Source: Halichoerus grypus
Taxonomy: Eukaryota; Chordata; Mammalia; Carnivora; Phocidae
DNA: 64,000 bases
Assembly (NCBI RefSeq): GCF_964656455.1
Contig: NC_135718.1
Location: forward strand, 130,803,966 to 130,867,965
Direction: 5' to 3'
Position 1 is the first letter of the stretch. Every line of letters starts with the position of its first letter. A model generated the notes under the pieces. The model had not been told where the DNA came from, did not search any database, and saw only the letters and a list, made by a program, of their open reading frames with translations. This document shows positions 21,761-33,585 of this stretch, piece by piece. Position numbers and translations under genes: made by a program.

Positions 21761-22489
21761 CATAACTGAAGCCTGACACCCATGGTTAGGTTACGTGTTG
21801 CTTCTTCATGTGCAAGGCAGGTGACCTGAGGAGGGGTAAAACCATGAGCCTCTTAGTATGAATTAGTTTATCCCATTAAACACTTTCTTTACTCTGCCAG
21901 AGAAAGATAAGATTAGGTGGGGGGTGGGGGAAGTTGATTAAAAAAAGAAACAAAACAACTTTCAAAGAGTCAGAAATGGAAGACAAAACTTATACAAACT
22001 CCACTGGCTTTCTGTGTTTTCCCAAGGCGGGGTCCTTTAAGCCCCAGAGCGTAATGCTCAGTCCCAGAGGGGAAAGGCTGGGGGGTCCCAAGGAGCCATT
22101 CTTTTCTCTGTTCATCAAACCCGTATGAATATCTGCTTTATGTAACAGATGGACAATGCTGAGGTGAGCTGCACAAACTTTTCCTCTTTGAGCACCTCGA
22201 AATCTACCCTTAAAGAAAGACAAATATAGACAGATGACAATACAGCTTGGTAACTGCTCATATGGAATTATGATCTAAGGAAGAGCAGGTAACTGCCAGA
22301 GGGGAGCTGGATTGGCCAAGTTCTCTTTGCTCGATGACACATCCTTTGTCATGTTTTTCACCCAACCCAGAGCCTCAGCAAGTCCGCTTCGTTGCCTTAC
22401 TTAAGTCCCTCTTGCCAACAGGGCCCAGTAGAGCCGGCCGTGCCCGTGATCCCACCCTGTGACCTCAGCAGTTAGCTGCAGCGCCGTGG

Positions 22490-22605
22490 GGCCTTGGTGG
22501 AATCTCTGGCCAATACTCCCATTATACAGATGAGGGAACTGAGACCCAGAAACGGGAGGTGACTGCCCAAGATCACCACAGTCAGGGATGCTGAGCCTAG
22601 ATGTC
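22490..22605 (-). repeat. MIR
   Basis: CATTATACAGATGAGGGAAC and CCAAGATCACCACAG fit antisense MIR. Confidence 0.65.
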
Positions 22606-22854
22606 CCCACCATGACACACACACAGGGAGGGGTTTGATGGAGGCACGACCACCAAAGATGGAAGGTCAGATGGTACGGGGGAGGTGGACGGGGCCCTGA
22701 CTCCACGCTTCATAGAGGAAGCTCTGAAGCCAGGGAGGAGGGAGAGGGTAGGGGAGAAAGCTCTTGTCAGCGGGGCTCAGATGGTGGCGGGGCAGGAAGC
22801 TGACTCCTAAGACCCAGCATTATCGTTCAGTCTTACTGGACCCTCACAAGCCAG

Positions 22855-23042
22855 GGCTATTTAAAATTAGATTTAAATGAGTCAATATCAAACAAAATGA
22901 GAAATTCACCTCCTCAGCTGCACCAGCCACACTGCAAGTGCCCAGTAACCATGTGTGGCCAGCACCTGCCGTACGGGACAGCACAGGCAGAGAACACTTC
23001 CATCATGGTGGAAGTCTGTACGGGGACAGTGCAGCTCTAGAC
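22855..23042. repeat. MER5A-like hAT-Charlie relic
   Basis: GTAACCATGTGTGGCCAGCAC, GGGACAGCACAGGCAGAGAA and GTGCAGCTCTAG resemble the non-autonomous MER5/Charlie elements. The assignment is by memory of the pattern. Confidence 0.5.
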
Positions 23043-23122
23043 CTGTTACAGATGTAATCTCATTTAAAAATATTTTTCTGAGTATCATTAATACATGTTT
23101 GTTGTAGAAAATTTAACAAGGA

Positions 23123-23320
23123 GGGGCGCCTGGGTGGCTCAGTCAGTTAAGCATCTGACTTCAGCTCAGGTCATGATCTCGGGGTGGTGGGATCAAGCCC
23201 CGCTTTGGGCTTCCCACTCAGTGGGGAGCCTGCTTGTCTCTCTCCCTTGTCCTCTGCCCCTCCCCCCACTTGTGTGCATGCGCTCTCTCTCTCAAATAAA
23301 TAAAATCTTAAACAAAAAAA
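23123..23320 (+). repeat. Can-SINE
   Basis: Full-length copy with a perfect 17-bp target-site duplication, AGAAAATTTAACAAGGA, at 23106-23122 and 23321-23337. Confidence 0.95.
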
Positions 23321-24059
23321 AGAAAATTTAACAAGGAAACTCAAACCACAAGTGGTCCCCCCACTATTAGCATTTGACCTATGGCCTCCCAGTCTTATTC
23401 TTCCTTTAAAAGAAAATTCAAATCATGCACATTGAAAAACTGCAAACAACAGAAGGGTGTAGAGAGTAAAATTATCCCTCAAGACCCCTGCTCCAGAGGA
23501 AAGCACCGTCAGCAGCTTGGCATACCTTCCTCGGCCCCACCGGCTCATGGACACCAAGGGGCCACCTTCATCACCCCATCCCCAGCTCGCTGTCTCTTGC
23601 TGTCCGTGGCTTCAAGACTTCCAGTCCTTCCCCTTCCACGAACCCAAAGCCACAGGCACAGCTGAGGGTCCTCGGGGTGGGTCCCTGCCCTCCAAGCAGC
23701 CCCCTCGGCTGCCTCTGCTTTGGACCCTCTTGGCACCCTCTGCCCGAGAATCCCCTCGTCCTCCTTCTTCCCCTCACAGAAATGGGGCTCGGCTCCCTGC
23801 TCCCCGCACTCTGTCCTTCTAGCTCCCGGCCCCACGTCGTTTCTCCCAGCCATCCTTGGAGACAGCAGAGTGTAGCAGGGTCAAGGGCATGGCCCCGGAT
23901 CAGGCACGGGTCTCCTGCCTGCCGGGATCCCAGGACCCTGCCCGGTGAGGCTGGGCTCCTCCCCCTGCGTTCTCATTGCTCTCACCTGCGGAGCGGACAG
24001 GACCGTGGCTCCCTCCGTGTTGCTTGCAGAGTTGAGCGAGAGGATAGATGTAAAACATT

Positions 24060-24200
24060 TTGCGGCGTGAGATGGATGGTATCGTCATCTTACAGCCGAG
24101 AAGACTGAGGCTCAGTGAGGTCTAGGCGCCTCTCAAGCTCCTGTTGGCAGGAGGCGGCAGGAACCTGGCTTCTGACCCATGTCTGTCTGGCTCCGAAGCC
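24060..24200 (-). repeat. MIR
   Basis: CATCTTACAGCCGAGAAGAC and TGAGGCTCAGTGAGGTC fit antisense MIR. Confidence 0.5.
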
Positions 24201-26299
24201 CCTGCTGCCGTCCCCCCACCCGGAGGGCAGCGCCGGTATTGACCCAGCCCCTAAGCTCCAGAACCTTCGGATAGGAGGCAACAGCAGGGCTGCAAGGTAG
24301 CCCTCAACCTCCGACTTTTCCCAAGTTGGAGGCCTGCCGGGGCCTGGGAGGGCAACAGTCCCCTCCCACAGGGTCCTCCCTCCGCCACCTTCCCACAGCG
24401 ACATGTCTCTGCCTCTGCAGACCTCAGTTTCCCCATACAGATAACAACCCTGTCTGTCACCTGCACTTCTGTGACCTCTGACCCCAGGAGACATCAGGGA
24501 CCCAGACTTGGGCTTGATGGGCGGGTAGGAGGCCATCCCTGCCCCTGGGACCCGACCAGGCACTGGAGAGGGGCAGGGGTGGCCGCCGTGGACACCAACC
24601 CCGAGTTACCCTGGCTCTCCCCAGGCTCCCCTGGGGCCCCGAGGGAGGGTGGGGTGCTCGACAGGCCTGCTAGGTGAGAGCAGGTTTGGAAGGCGTTTAG
24701 GCAGGGTGTGGCTGGGAGGCTGCGCCTCTCGGGCTCAGGTGTGATCCCTAGACACGGGGCACACCTTCCAGCTTCCTCTGCTAGGCCAGGCCGGGCGGCT
24801 TCTCCCACAGGCCCGCTGCGAGACCACCGCAAGCCCTCAGCAAGGCATGAGCCGAGTCGGGCAGCCTCCGCCAGCCACACCCACCCAAAGCCCACTCAGC
24901 AGCCCTGCCTTCCTGGGTGGTGGGCCAAGCTCCGATGGCCCCCGGAGCCGGGAGGGCGGGAGTGGGGAACCGGTCCTCACAGGCCCTGCGGGCCAGCTGC
25001 TTTGTCTCCCCCAGCCACCCTCCCCCAGAGGGGGCAGGAGCAGACAATGGCCGCGGGTGACTCACCAATGAGCCATCTTCCCATCCCCACACCCTGGGCC
25101 CAGCCCATGCCAGCCCAAGTTGTCCTCCATGGGGGCTGGAGACCAGCCTTCCTCGGTTGCCAGTTTCCTCTGTCCTTGCCCAGCCTGCTGCCCGCCCTGC
25201 GCAGCACCCCGCATCCGGGTCCATGGAGCTCAGCAACCCCAGGAGGTCACAGCAGACTCCCCTGTGAAAGCCAGCAGAGGCCACAGGGGCCTGCTCGCTC
25301 CCGCCCTGCTACCCTGCCCCACCCACCTCCCCAGGGCATCACCCACTGTCCCCGAGTCCCTGCGTGGTTGTTCTTTCTCCATCTTCTTCCAGCATAGAGC
25401 TTAGACCCTGCAATTTATTCCCTTCCGGCAGGACAAGCAGGTGGGGCAGTGATGAGTCCCAGTCCATCATGCAGGACAGAGCTCAGTATTAGAAAGTATT
25501 TCTTTTTGCTGAATTATGATCTCTCTCCCTGTAGAATCCACTAGACAGCACTTGAGGAATGTGACGTCCGCTCCCAATCCTGATCTATTCTCGAATTCTT
25601 TGCTCAGTAGTTGCCAAATACCCTCATTTCTCAGTTTGTCCTCCTCAGATTGGTTTTAAAACCATTTGACAGTTTGCCCCGTGTCCTCTGCAAACATCTC
25701 CATTGATCTGAGTTCTTCTTGGAACATGGAGTCTAGAAGGGGGCATGGCGCTGCAGCCGAAGCCCGGGCAGCACGGAGCGGTCATGAAACATCACCCTCC
25801 AGACTGGCACAAGGAAACTCTCGGGAGCCTGTTGTCTGGCTGGTCTGCCCTGAACTTGGGAGTCCTCCTTGGCATTTTTGGAACCACGTGGTTGCTTAGC
25901 CATGTTCAGGTTGGAGGGCTACACATGGGTCACCCCGGCCCGTGTAACTGCTGTCCCCAAGGGCTTGCAGGTCTCTCTGCCTGCCTGGCTGTGAGGGGCT
26001 TCCCTGGCAGATGAGCCCCATGACGGGAGCCCAAGGCTCAGGCCGTGACTCTTCATAGGTTTTCACTCATGGACTCCCTTGAGGGCCTGATGGAAACTCT
26101 GCATTCTCTTCCCAGAAAAAGGGACCTCATCAAAAATTCTGCAAATTGACACCAGGACTTCCTGCAGGCCATCCCTGGACTCCAGGTCAGGAATCTCCTT
26201 CCGGAAGCTGACGTCTGAAAACTAAACGCTGAGACAGTCTCCCTGTCCAAACTGTGGGGCCTAGGGCACATTCCAAGAGCTGTGCTTGACAGCTCCCCA

Positions 26300-26425
26300 A
26301 ACATGCTCACGTACATTGCCTCCCACAAACCCCGGAGAAAGCCTTATGACTGAACACATAGGAGGTCAAGGCCCACAGAGGTCCAGCGACTTGCTCAAGG
26401 TCACGGGGCCCGTCTGGACAGAGCC
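26300..26425 (-). repeat. MIR fragment
   Basis: AGGCCCACAGAGGTCCAGC then GACTTGCTCAAGGTCACG is the antisense MIR core. Confidence 0.55.
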
Positions 26426-27020
26426 CTGCTAGGCTCTCCTACCAACACGGGGCCCCAGAGAAGCCCAGCACAGTCTGCCTGCCGGTGGGGAGGACACATG
26501 GGAGAAACAGCTGCCTAGCTGCCCTTGGCTGCTAGGGAGCCCGGCCCTGCCCGTAGCCAGCGGGCCCCTGCTGCTGCTCTGCCAAGGCCCCCGCGGTGAG
26601 CTGTGATTCTAGAGGCCTCCGTCCTGGCAAAGGCAGACAAGGGCCAGGCGGCCAGGCTGTGACTTGTAGGAGGGGAGGGACAGGGGCAGAAACCAGGCCT
26701 GGAACCCGAACCCTGAACCCCAGGAACCAAGGGGACAGAGAAAGAGGCCCTGGCCCCCTCCTCTCCCTCCAGGTGAGTGCAGACCCCTCCCCTGGCAGGA
26801 GCGCACACCCGTGAGAATAAAATGTGGTGGGAGAGGAGGCAGGGCTCAGGAGAGAGTGTAGCTAAGTGGATGAGGTTTACACACAGACACCACACTTGAC
26901 TATTTGAGGTCAGGGTTAAATTGTCAAGACATTCTTGCTTCCTAAAACCCCTTTACTTGACCCAGAAAACTACTCAGCCGGCAAGGCCCAGCTCACTCCC
27001 TTCAAGAAGCTTTCCCCTAG

Positions 27021-27223
27021 GGGCGCCTGGGTGGCTCAGTCGTTAAGCGTCTGCCTTCAGCTCAGGTCATGATCTCAGGGTCCTGGGATCGAGCCCCGCA
27101 TCGGGCTCCCGGCTCAGCGGGAAGCCTGCTTCTCCCTCTCCTGCTCCCCCTGCTTGTGTTCCCTCTCTCGCTGTGTCTCTCTCTGTCAAATAAATAAATA
27201 AAATCTTTAAAAAAAAAAAAAAG
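27021..27223 (+). repeat. Can-SINE, young copy
   Basis: Near-consensus sequence with a perfect 17-bp duplication, AAGAAGCTTTCCCCTAG, at 27004-27020 and 27224-27240. The intact duplication and long A tail point to recent insertion. Confidence 0.95.
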
Positions 27224-28745
27224 AAGAAGCTTTCCCCTAGTGCGCCTTGGCAGAGGGCCTTGCTCCCTCCCCCCGGCGGTGTTCAGAACCCTGTTGGGCG
27301 CTGCCTGGTCACTCTCTGACCCCTCTAAGGACTGTGACCTCAGCAGGCTGGAGCTCTGGACTCGGTATCCCCCCCTTGGCTGCTGGCAGGAGGGGCTCAG
27401 TCCATGTTGGTCCCATAAGCTCCAGATTCCGGGAAGGAGGAACCGTCTTCTGCGTCCAAGTGTTCTGTGACTTCAAGCTGGGTCCCAGACCTCCAGGGTC
27501 AAAGTAGAACAGCCCCCTCCCACTGCCCACTTCCCTCTTAACTGAAAGCCAATAATGGTGTTTACAAACCCTCTGAAAAAGCATCTAACTCCTTTCCTTA
27601 AGCTGTGATAGGTGAAGGAGAAGGCTCCAGAGAGAAAACCTGTCCTTTTTCTGTTCTTTCCCAAACCAGGTTCTTTCTCTTTGCGGCAGGTGGTAAAGCT
27701 GAGCAGAGGAGGGGTCTGGAGCTCGCCCCGTTTCTCTGCAGGTTTGCAGCCTGGGCCAGGACCGGGGGGTTGCCGAGGGAGGGGCTCAGCTTCACTTGGG
27801 CCTTCCATTATGAACTCTTGTCACAGTGAATTCATGGGATCCTATGGGATTTATGCTGCTGTCTCCTCCACTGGACTTGCGGGCTCTGAAGGGCAGGGAC
27901 CACATTTCCATCCATCCGGGATCCTCAGGGCTGGGGACAATGTCGAGGACGGAGTAGAGAAAATTTAAAAGCATGGTCACCTCCCTGCAAGTCTTATCTC
28001 GGAGGCACAACTGCCTCTCTTCATGGAAAGGGCTTCTTAGAGCTCCCCGAGGCTGATGGGAAGAGGGACCCATCACTGGCCCATCCTCCCTCCATTCTCT
28101 TAGCTGGAGGGCAGAGCCTTTCTCTGGGCTGCTCCCGAAGCCAGTCCTTGGTCTCTGTTTATTTCTAGACCCAAACTTCTTAGGTTTTCCTGCTGCCTGG
28201 CCCGAAGCCCCAACCACCCCAGCTGAACCTCTGCACAGCCCCACCCAGAGTCAACCCCCGAGCCTCCCAGCCGCCCTTGACTCGACCTCAACCACAACTA
28301 TTTTTAGCAGAGCTCACCGGGAGAGAAGAGGTGAATGACCTCACTGCCTCATGTTTTTGACATCCTACCCTGCCCCCACCCACTCGTCGCCCCCCCCACT
28401 GTCACTTCCCTCTTTAAATAACAGCAACCTAAGAGGTGTTTCACTTTCTACAGCTTTGGCCCTTCAGCCTCACCTAGGTTTCTGGGAGGGTGGGTGAGTC
28501 TTGGGGCCCAGCTCACAGAAGATCCTTTGTCCCCCCTAGGCTGTGACCCTTAGCCCCACACACAGACCCGTGGCATAGTCGCTTTCCGAAAAGCTGTCCA
28601 GGAGAGGGAATTCTCCTCCCGTTCCTGGGTCAGAATCCCATTGTCTGACGCAAATTTTTCTGTCTAACCTAAATCTTTCCTGCCATCAGCGTTGCCTAAT
28701 TTCGCAAATAAAAATACAGAGCGCCCATCTAAATTTGAATTTCAG

Positions 28746-29082
28746 GGGTGCCTGTGGGTGGCTCAGTTGGTTGGGCTTCCGACTCTTTTTTTTTTTTAAA
28801 GATTTTATTTATTTATTTGACAGAGAGAGACACAGCGAGAGAGGGAATACAAGCAGGGGGAATGGGAGAGGGAGAAGCAGGCTTCCCGCGGAGCAGGGAG
28901 CCCGATGCGGGGCTTGATCCCAGGACCCTGGGACCACGACCTGAGCCGAAGGCAGACGCTTAACGACTGAGCCACCCAGGCGCCCCGGGGCTTCCGACTC
29001 TTGATCTCAGCTGAGGTCAAGCCCCATGTTGGGCTCCGCGCTGCTCGTGGAGCCTACATAAAAAAAAACAATAAAAACAAAT
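28746..29082 (+). repeat. Can-SINE, interrupted by another
   Basis: The + strand head (GGGTGCCTGTGGGTGGCTCAG) and its body and tail are split by a - strand copy. The outer duplication AAATTTGAATTTCAG lies at 28731-28745 and 29083-29097. Confidence 0.92.
28788..28987 (-). repeat. Can-SINE nested in a Can-SINE
   Basis: Full-length - strand copy inside the + strand SINE. The host sequence GGGCTTCCGACTCTT is duplicated at 28773-28787 and 28988-29002. Confidence 0.93.
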
Positions 29083-29153
29083 AAATTTGAATTTCAGATA
29101 AACAACAAATAATTTTTTAGTTCAGCACATTCCAGGCAATATTACACTAATAC

Positions 29154-29372
29154 ATGCGGCGCCTGTGTGGCTCAGTCAGTTAAGTGTGTGACTCTTGGTT
29201 TCAGTTCAGGTCACGATCTCAGGGTCGTGAGATGGAGCCCCATGATGGGCTCCACGCACGGAGCGGAGTCCGCTTGAGAGTCTCTCCCTCTCCCGCTGCC
29301 CCTCTCCCTGCTCGTGCGTGCGCACTCTCTCTCTCTAAAATAAATAAATCTTTGAAAAAAATAAAAAGAGTT
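29154..29372 (+). repeat. Can-SINE, first of a pair
   Basis: Starts at a degenerate GGCGCCTGTGTGGCTCAG head and ends in an A-rich tail. Another + copy follows directly. Confidence 0.88.
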
Positions 29373-29561
29373 GGGGCGCCTGGGTGGCTCAGATGGTTAA
29401 GCGTCTGCCTTCGGCTCAGGTCAGGATCCCCGGATATTGGGACCGAGCCCCACATCGGGCTCCCTGCTCCGCGGGGAGTCTGCTTCTCCCTCTCTCTGCT
29501 GCTCCCCGTGCTGTGCTCTCCCCCGTCTTACAAAGAAATAGATAAAATGTTTTAAAAAAAT
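29373..29561 (+). repeat. Can-SINE, second of a pair
   Basis: Near-consensus head. TTACACTAATAC occurs both after this copy (about 29564-29575) and before the first one (about 29142-29153), bracketing the pair. Confidence 0.9.
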
Positions 29562-29659
29562 CTTACACTAATACTTGACTCATTTATCTGAAATTCAAAT
29601 TCACGTGGGCACCCTGTCGTTCCTCCGGCAACCCCACCTGCTCTATTCCTTCTCACTAG

Positions 29660-30330
29660 GGCATTGGCTTTCAGATGTCTTGGTCTCAGGATCACTTTAC
29701 ACTTTTGAAAATTATTGAGGACACTCAAAGAGCCATTATGTGGGTGAGTTGATGTTTACCAGATTAGAAATTAAAACAAATTTTAAAAAATATTTGTTAT
29801 TTTCAAAGAACAGTTAAAAAGTAATAGTAATAACTCATTATGTGTTTACATGAACAAAACATTTCTACAAAAATAAACTCTATTTTCAAAAACAAGCAAA
29901 AATAGTGAGAAGAGAGGCATTGTTGTACATTTTTGCAAATGTTTTTAATGTCTGGCTTAATGAAAGAAAGCTAGATTCTGTTCTTGAAAATTAAAAAAAA
30001 ATCGTGGTAAAAAAATATATAGCAAAAAATTCACCATCTTAATCATTTTTAAGTGTACACTTCACAGAGTTAAGTCCATTCACATTGTTGGGCAGAATTG
30101 GATCCTCACACCTCTTTCAGCATTCAGTCGGTTGTAACATCACACATCATGAAGCCCCTGGAAAATTCCACTGTACACTTAGAGAATGAGAGTGAAGAGG
30201 TAAATGATATTGTCATATTATTAGAAAGTCAGTTTTTACCTTATGTGTCCTCTGGAAGGATTTGGGGAACACCCCTGGGGTCCCCTGGACCACTCTTAGG
30301 GAACTGGGGCTCTAGAGCAACACCAGAGAC
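29660..30330. repeat. Ancient DNA-transposon-like relic, split by an L1 fragment
   Basis: 29660-29990 (AAAATTATTGAGGACACTCAA, GGCATTGTTGTACATTTTTG, TTAATGTCTGGCTTAATGAA) and 30095-30330 (GTCCCCTGGACCACTCTTAGG) look like two halves of one old element. I cannot name the family with certainty. Confidence 0.5.
29990..30094 (-). mobile_element. L1 3'-end fragment
   Basis: AATCATTTTTAAGTGTACAC and TAAGTCCATTCACATTGTTG are antisense L1 landmarks. Confidence 0.65.
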
Positions 30331-30520
30331 TTCGGTGATGATCAGTACCAGCTCCCTTGCCCCTGAAATTAATTTGGGGTGGGGATGGGATGACACTGAA
30401 CACATCATTTAATGTGATTCCAAGCTGGTTCTTCTTTCTGAGCTAAGTAGTGGGGGTGGGAGGAAGCTGAGGCTGGATCTTACCCACTGCCCCAGTAGGG
30501 GTGGAAAAGTGGGTCTAATG

Positions 30521-30640
30521 AGATGCTGACCCAAGGGGCCTGGGCATGGGACACAAGTGGACCAAGTTGACTCAGCTGAGACAGATGCTGATCCAAGGGT
30601 ATGGGACACAAGTGGACCAAGTTGACTCAGCTGAGACAGA
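30521..30640. repeat. Tandem duplication, about 60-bp unit, two copies
   Basis: Copy 1 (30521-30582) and copy 2 (30583-30640) share 40 identical bases (30546-30585 and 30601-30640), differing upstream by a small indel. Each carries TGACTCAGCT. Confidence 0.9.
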
Positions 30641-30703
30641 GAAAGAATTGCAACTCTGCCTCATCTTGAGGCTCTGAGAGGCATCTAAAGAAGGTAGAGC
30701 AGG

Positions 30704-30920
30704 GGCACCTGGGTGGCTCAGTCGGTTGGTTGAGTGTCCGACTCTTGATTTCCGCTCAGGTTGTGATCTCAGCGTTGTGAGATCGAGCCCCGCATCAGGC
30801 TCTGCAGTTGGCAGCAAGTCTGCTCGAGATTCTCTCTCCCCCTCTCCCTCTGCCCCTCCCCCTGCTTGCTCTCTCTCTAAAATAAATAAATAGCTCTTTA
30901 AAGTAAATAAATAAATAAAT
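30704..30920 (+). repeat. Can-SINE
   Basis: GGGGCACCTGGGTGGCTCAG head; the tail ends in an (AAAT)n run. AAAGAAGGTA occurs at both borders. Confidence 0.92.
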
Positions 30921-31404
30921 AATAAAGAAGGTAAACCCCTCCAGGCAGGGAGAAAAGAATGGATGAGCCTGCTGCTCGCTGCCCCACCCTACCCCCAACC
31001 AGGGCCGGCAAGGCAGGGAGGTAACCAACTCTATCCCCTGTCCCTCCCTGGTGTGTGTCTGCTCCTTCTGACCCTCCCTGTTTCCCGTGACAGTTAGATG
31101 GGGTGGGAGTGAGTCTAACATGGGCTGTGGCTTTCTCACATTGCAGCTGGTGGCCTCAAGTGAGAGCCTGCCTCAGGACCTGGGCGCCTGGAGCCCCCAG
31201 TCAGCAGGGCTTATCCCTTTACTGACGAATCTAGTGACCAAAGAGTGAGGACCCCAAACAGCCAGCCATCTATCCCTCGTCCACACGAGTGGTCCCATCA
31301 CAACCAAGTCCAGTGGGACTTGAGGATCTTACACATTTTCTGTGCCAGACACACACCCCTTGGCACACCCACTTGTGCTGCTCACGATCTTCCGTAGGTG
31401 TTCG

Positions 31405-31530
31405 TTTATAGCTTCAATTCTATTATATAGTAATTCCTTGAGGGAGGGGACCGTCCCTTTATTGCTTCTGTATTTTCCACAGCACCTAGAACAATAGTAA
31501 GTTCTCAATACGTGTTGATGGGTTTATGAG
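31405..31530 (+). mobile_element. L2 3' end fragment
   Basis: TCCTTGAGGGAGGGGACCGTC, CAGCACCTAGAACAATAGTA and GTTCTCAATACGTGTTGATG follow the L2 3' terminus. Confidence 0.65.
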
Positions 31531-32047
31531 GGGATGGGTTTTCACTGATTTAACTATCAGATTCCCCTTTATAAGGGGCTGGGGCCCACAAAGCAGGTGG
31601 AGACCCTTTATTAAACATTTACTGAGCACCTACTCTCACTCCTTCGGTTTTCGTTGATGAGGTATTGCTTACAGGGCGAGTGGATGAGTTGTTTCATTTA
31701 AGCCCTGCAGCAATATGATTGGTGGGGTGTGAACTAGGAGAGGGACTCTCTGAAGAGTTGCAATGTGCTCTGCCTCAAGAAAGGATGCTCTAAGCCCGTG
31801 AGATGGTCTCTGTGGCACCAAAGATGTGTGTGGGGTTCTCTCCAGAGTTGCGCTGGGGAAGGGTGTCCTGGCAGAGGCCAGCCTGGCAGTCCGTGAAGGC
31901 CATTGCACTAGCATTCCTGGCCCTCCTTCCGTGCTCTCGGAGTTACCTTCCTGCTGAACTTTGGCTTCCCCTTACGTGAAACGGCCCCCCCACAGTGAAC
32001 GTGCTCATCAGCAAACCCAAATATCTGGTTGGTTTGACAGCAGTTAC

Positions 32048-32268
32048 TTTTTTTTTTTTTTTAAGATTTTATTTATTCATTCGAGACACAGAGATACACA
32101 GAGAGAGCCAGCATGAGCAGGGGCAGAGGCAGAGGGAGAGGGAGAGGGAGAGGGAGAAGCAGGTTCCCCGCTGAGCCAGGAGCCCGATGCGGGGCTCGAT
32201 CCCAGGACCCTGGGATCATGACCTGGGCCGAAGGCAGACGCTTAACCATCTGAGCCACCCAGGCGCCC
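32048..32268 (-). repeat. Can-SINE
   Basis: Full-length - strand copy with an expanded GGGAGA run. ACAGCAGTTAC flanks both sides. Confidence 0.93.
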
Positions 32269-33248
32269 CACAGCAGTTACATTTCTCATTATAAGTCAAT
32301 GAATTGGCATTCTGATTGTATCTAGGGCTTTGTGAGTCTGCCCCTGAGCCTCCTGAGCCTGTCGTAGGCAAGGTTTCTGCAGCAGGGCCGGCCCAGACCC
32401 TGGATGGTGAGAAGGACTCAAACTTGGCCACCAGGTGAGGCTTGTTGGCGGGCCACCCAGCTCTCCTCAGGCACCACCTGGCCTCTCCCGTGGCTTTTCC
32501 AGTCACAGGGGCCTGGGCACTGGGGTGGGAGGCAGAACCAGCAGTGTCCCTTAACAGAGGGAAGACCCATGCCAGCAGCGGGCCTGCTCTGAGGGTGAAG
32601 CTGCCGCCAGGCAAGCACCCACCTACTTGGGCCCAGCAGTGATCACGGCCGGGGATCAGGAAGCCTGAGAGACACCGCAGGCCAAGCAAGGAGGGTGATT
32701 CAGAGTCTGGGCTGGGGAGCTGTGAAAGGTCATGGCACCCTTCCCCTCCAGCTTCCAGGTGGGGGTGTGGCCAGTCCTGCTACAGTAACTGAGTCCAGAG
32801 GCCTCGAAGTGCAGAGCCCTCCCCCTCCCCGCCCAGCGCCCTAGGGAGGTGGTACTGGCTGGGCCCTCGACTCCAAAGGCAGAGCTGAACACTTCCACCC
32901 GGAAATGGGGCTTTGGCCTCCTGGGCTGGGAAAATCCTGGCCGGCAGTGTCTGTTTATCAGGGAAGCTGAGTCAGACTGGGACCTAGCTCCCTAAAAAGC
33001 TCTGCTGTTTCTAGAATTCCACTGGTCAAAGCCAGCCTCCCCACCCCATGCCTTCCTTGTCTCTGGGGAATTCCTCTGAGGGAGGAGGATGACAGAGGGG
33101 AGAGACCGGCCCTTTCCCGAAGACGGAAGGCTGAAATCAGAGCTTTTGCCCATTTATGGACTTGAAGCCCCCTCCCCCAGCCAAGGATGACTCATTTCCC
33201 CCAGCTTGACCTAAATGCCCCCGGAGAGGGGAAACAGTGACACCGTGA

Positions 33249-33314
33249 CATCGAGAAGGTGGGATTAGCTCATCGAGAAGGTGGGATTAGCTCATCGAGA
33301 AGGTGAGATTAGCT
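33249..33314. repeat. 22-bp tandem repeat, three copies
   Basis: Units at 33249-33270, 33271-33292 and 33293-33314 read CATCGAGAAGGTGGGATTAG plus CT. The third has one change. Confidence 0.95.
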
Positions 33315-33479
33315 CGGGGAGAGGACTGGAGGCTGCAGAGACCCAGGAAGAGATGACTTAAAACGATGGGGGCTTCCAGTGAGGGAAGAATTTTAGAGCC
33401 AGAAGGAGGCAGAATGACAGAGAAAGGTTTGTTTCCAGAGAGAAGTCGCATGCCCAGCGGTGTGAGATCCCTCTAAAGG

Positions 33480-33585
33480 CGGCAGCTTGAGCACTGCCCA
33501 CGGAGGGCCAGGGAGTCTGCGTCTTAACAAGCCTGGCAAGTGGCTCCAATCACACCAAAGGTTGAGAACTTACTCCAGGTGAGTA
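33480..33585. repeat. MER5-like relic
   Basis: GGGAGTCTGCGTCTTAACAAG and ACCAAAGGTTGAGAAC resemble one end of MER5 elements. A matching TCCTTGTTAAAATGCAGATTC follows at 33610. Confidence 0.45.

Noticed and set aside
27021..27095. tRNA-like sequence with A- and B-box resemblance
   Set aside because: It is the tRNA-derived head of a Can-SINE, repeated about 30 times in the window, not a tRNA gene.
33249..33314. Direct 22-bp repeats resembling a short CRISPR array
   Set aside because: The units abut without spacers and the genome is mammalian. This is an ordinary tandem repeat.
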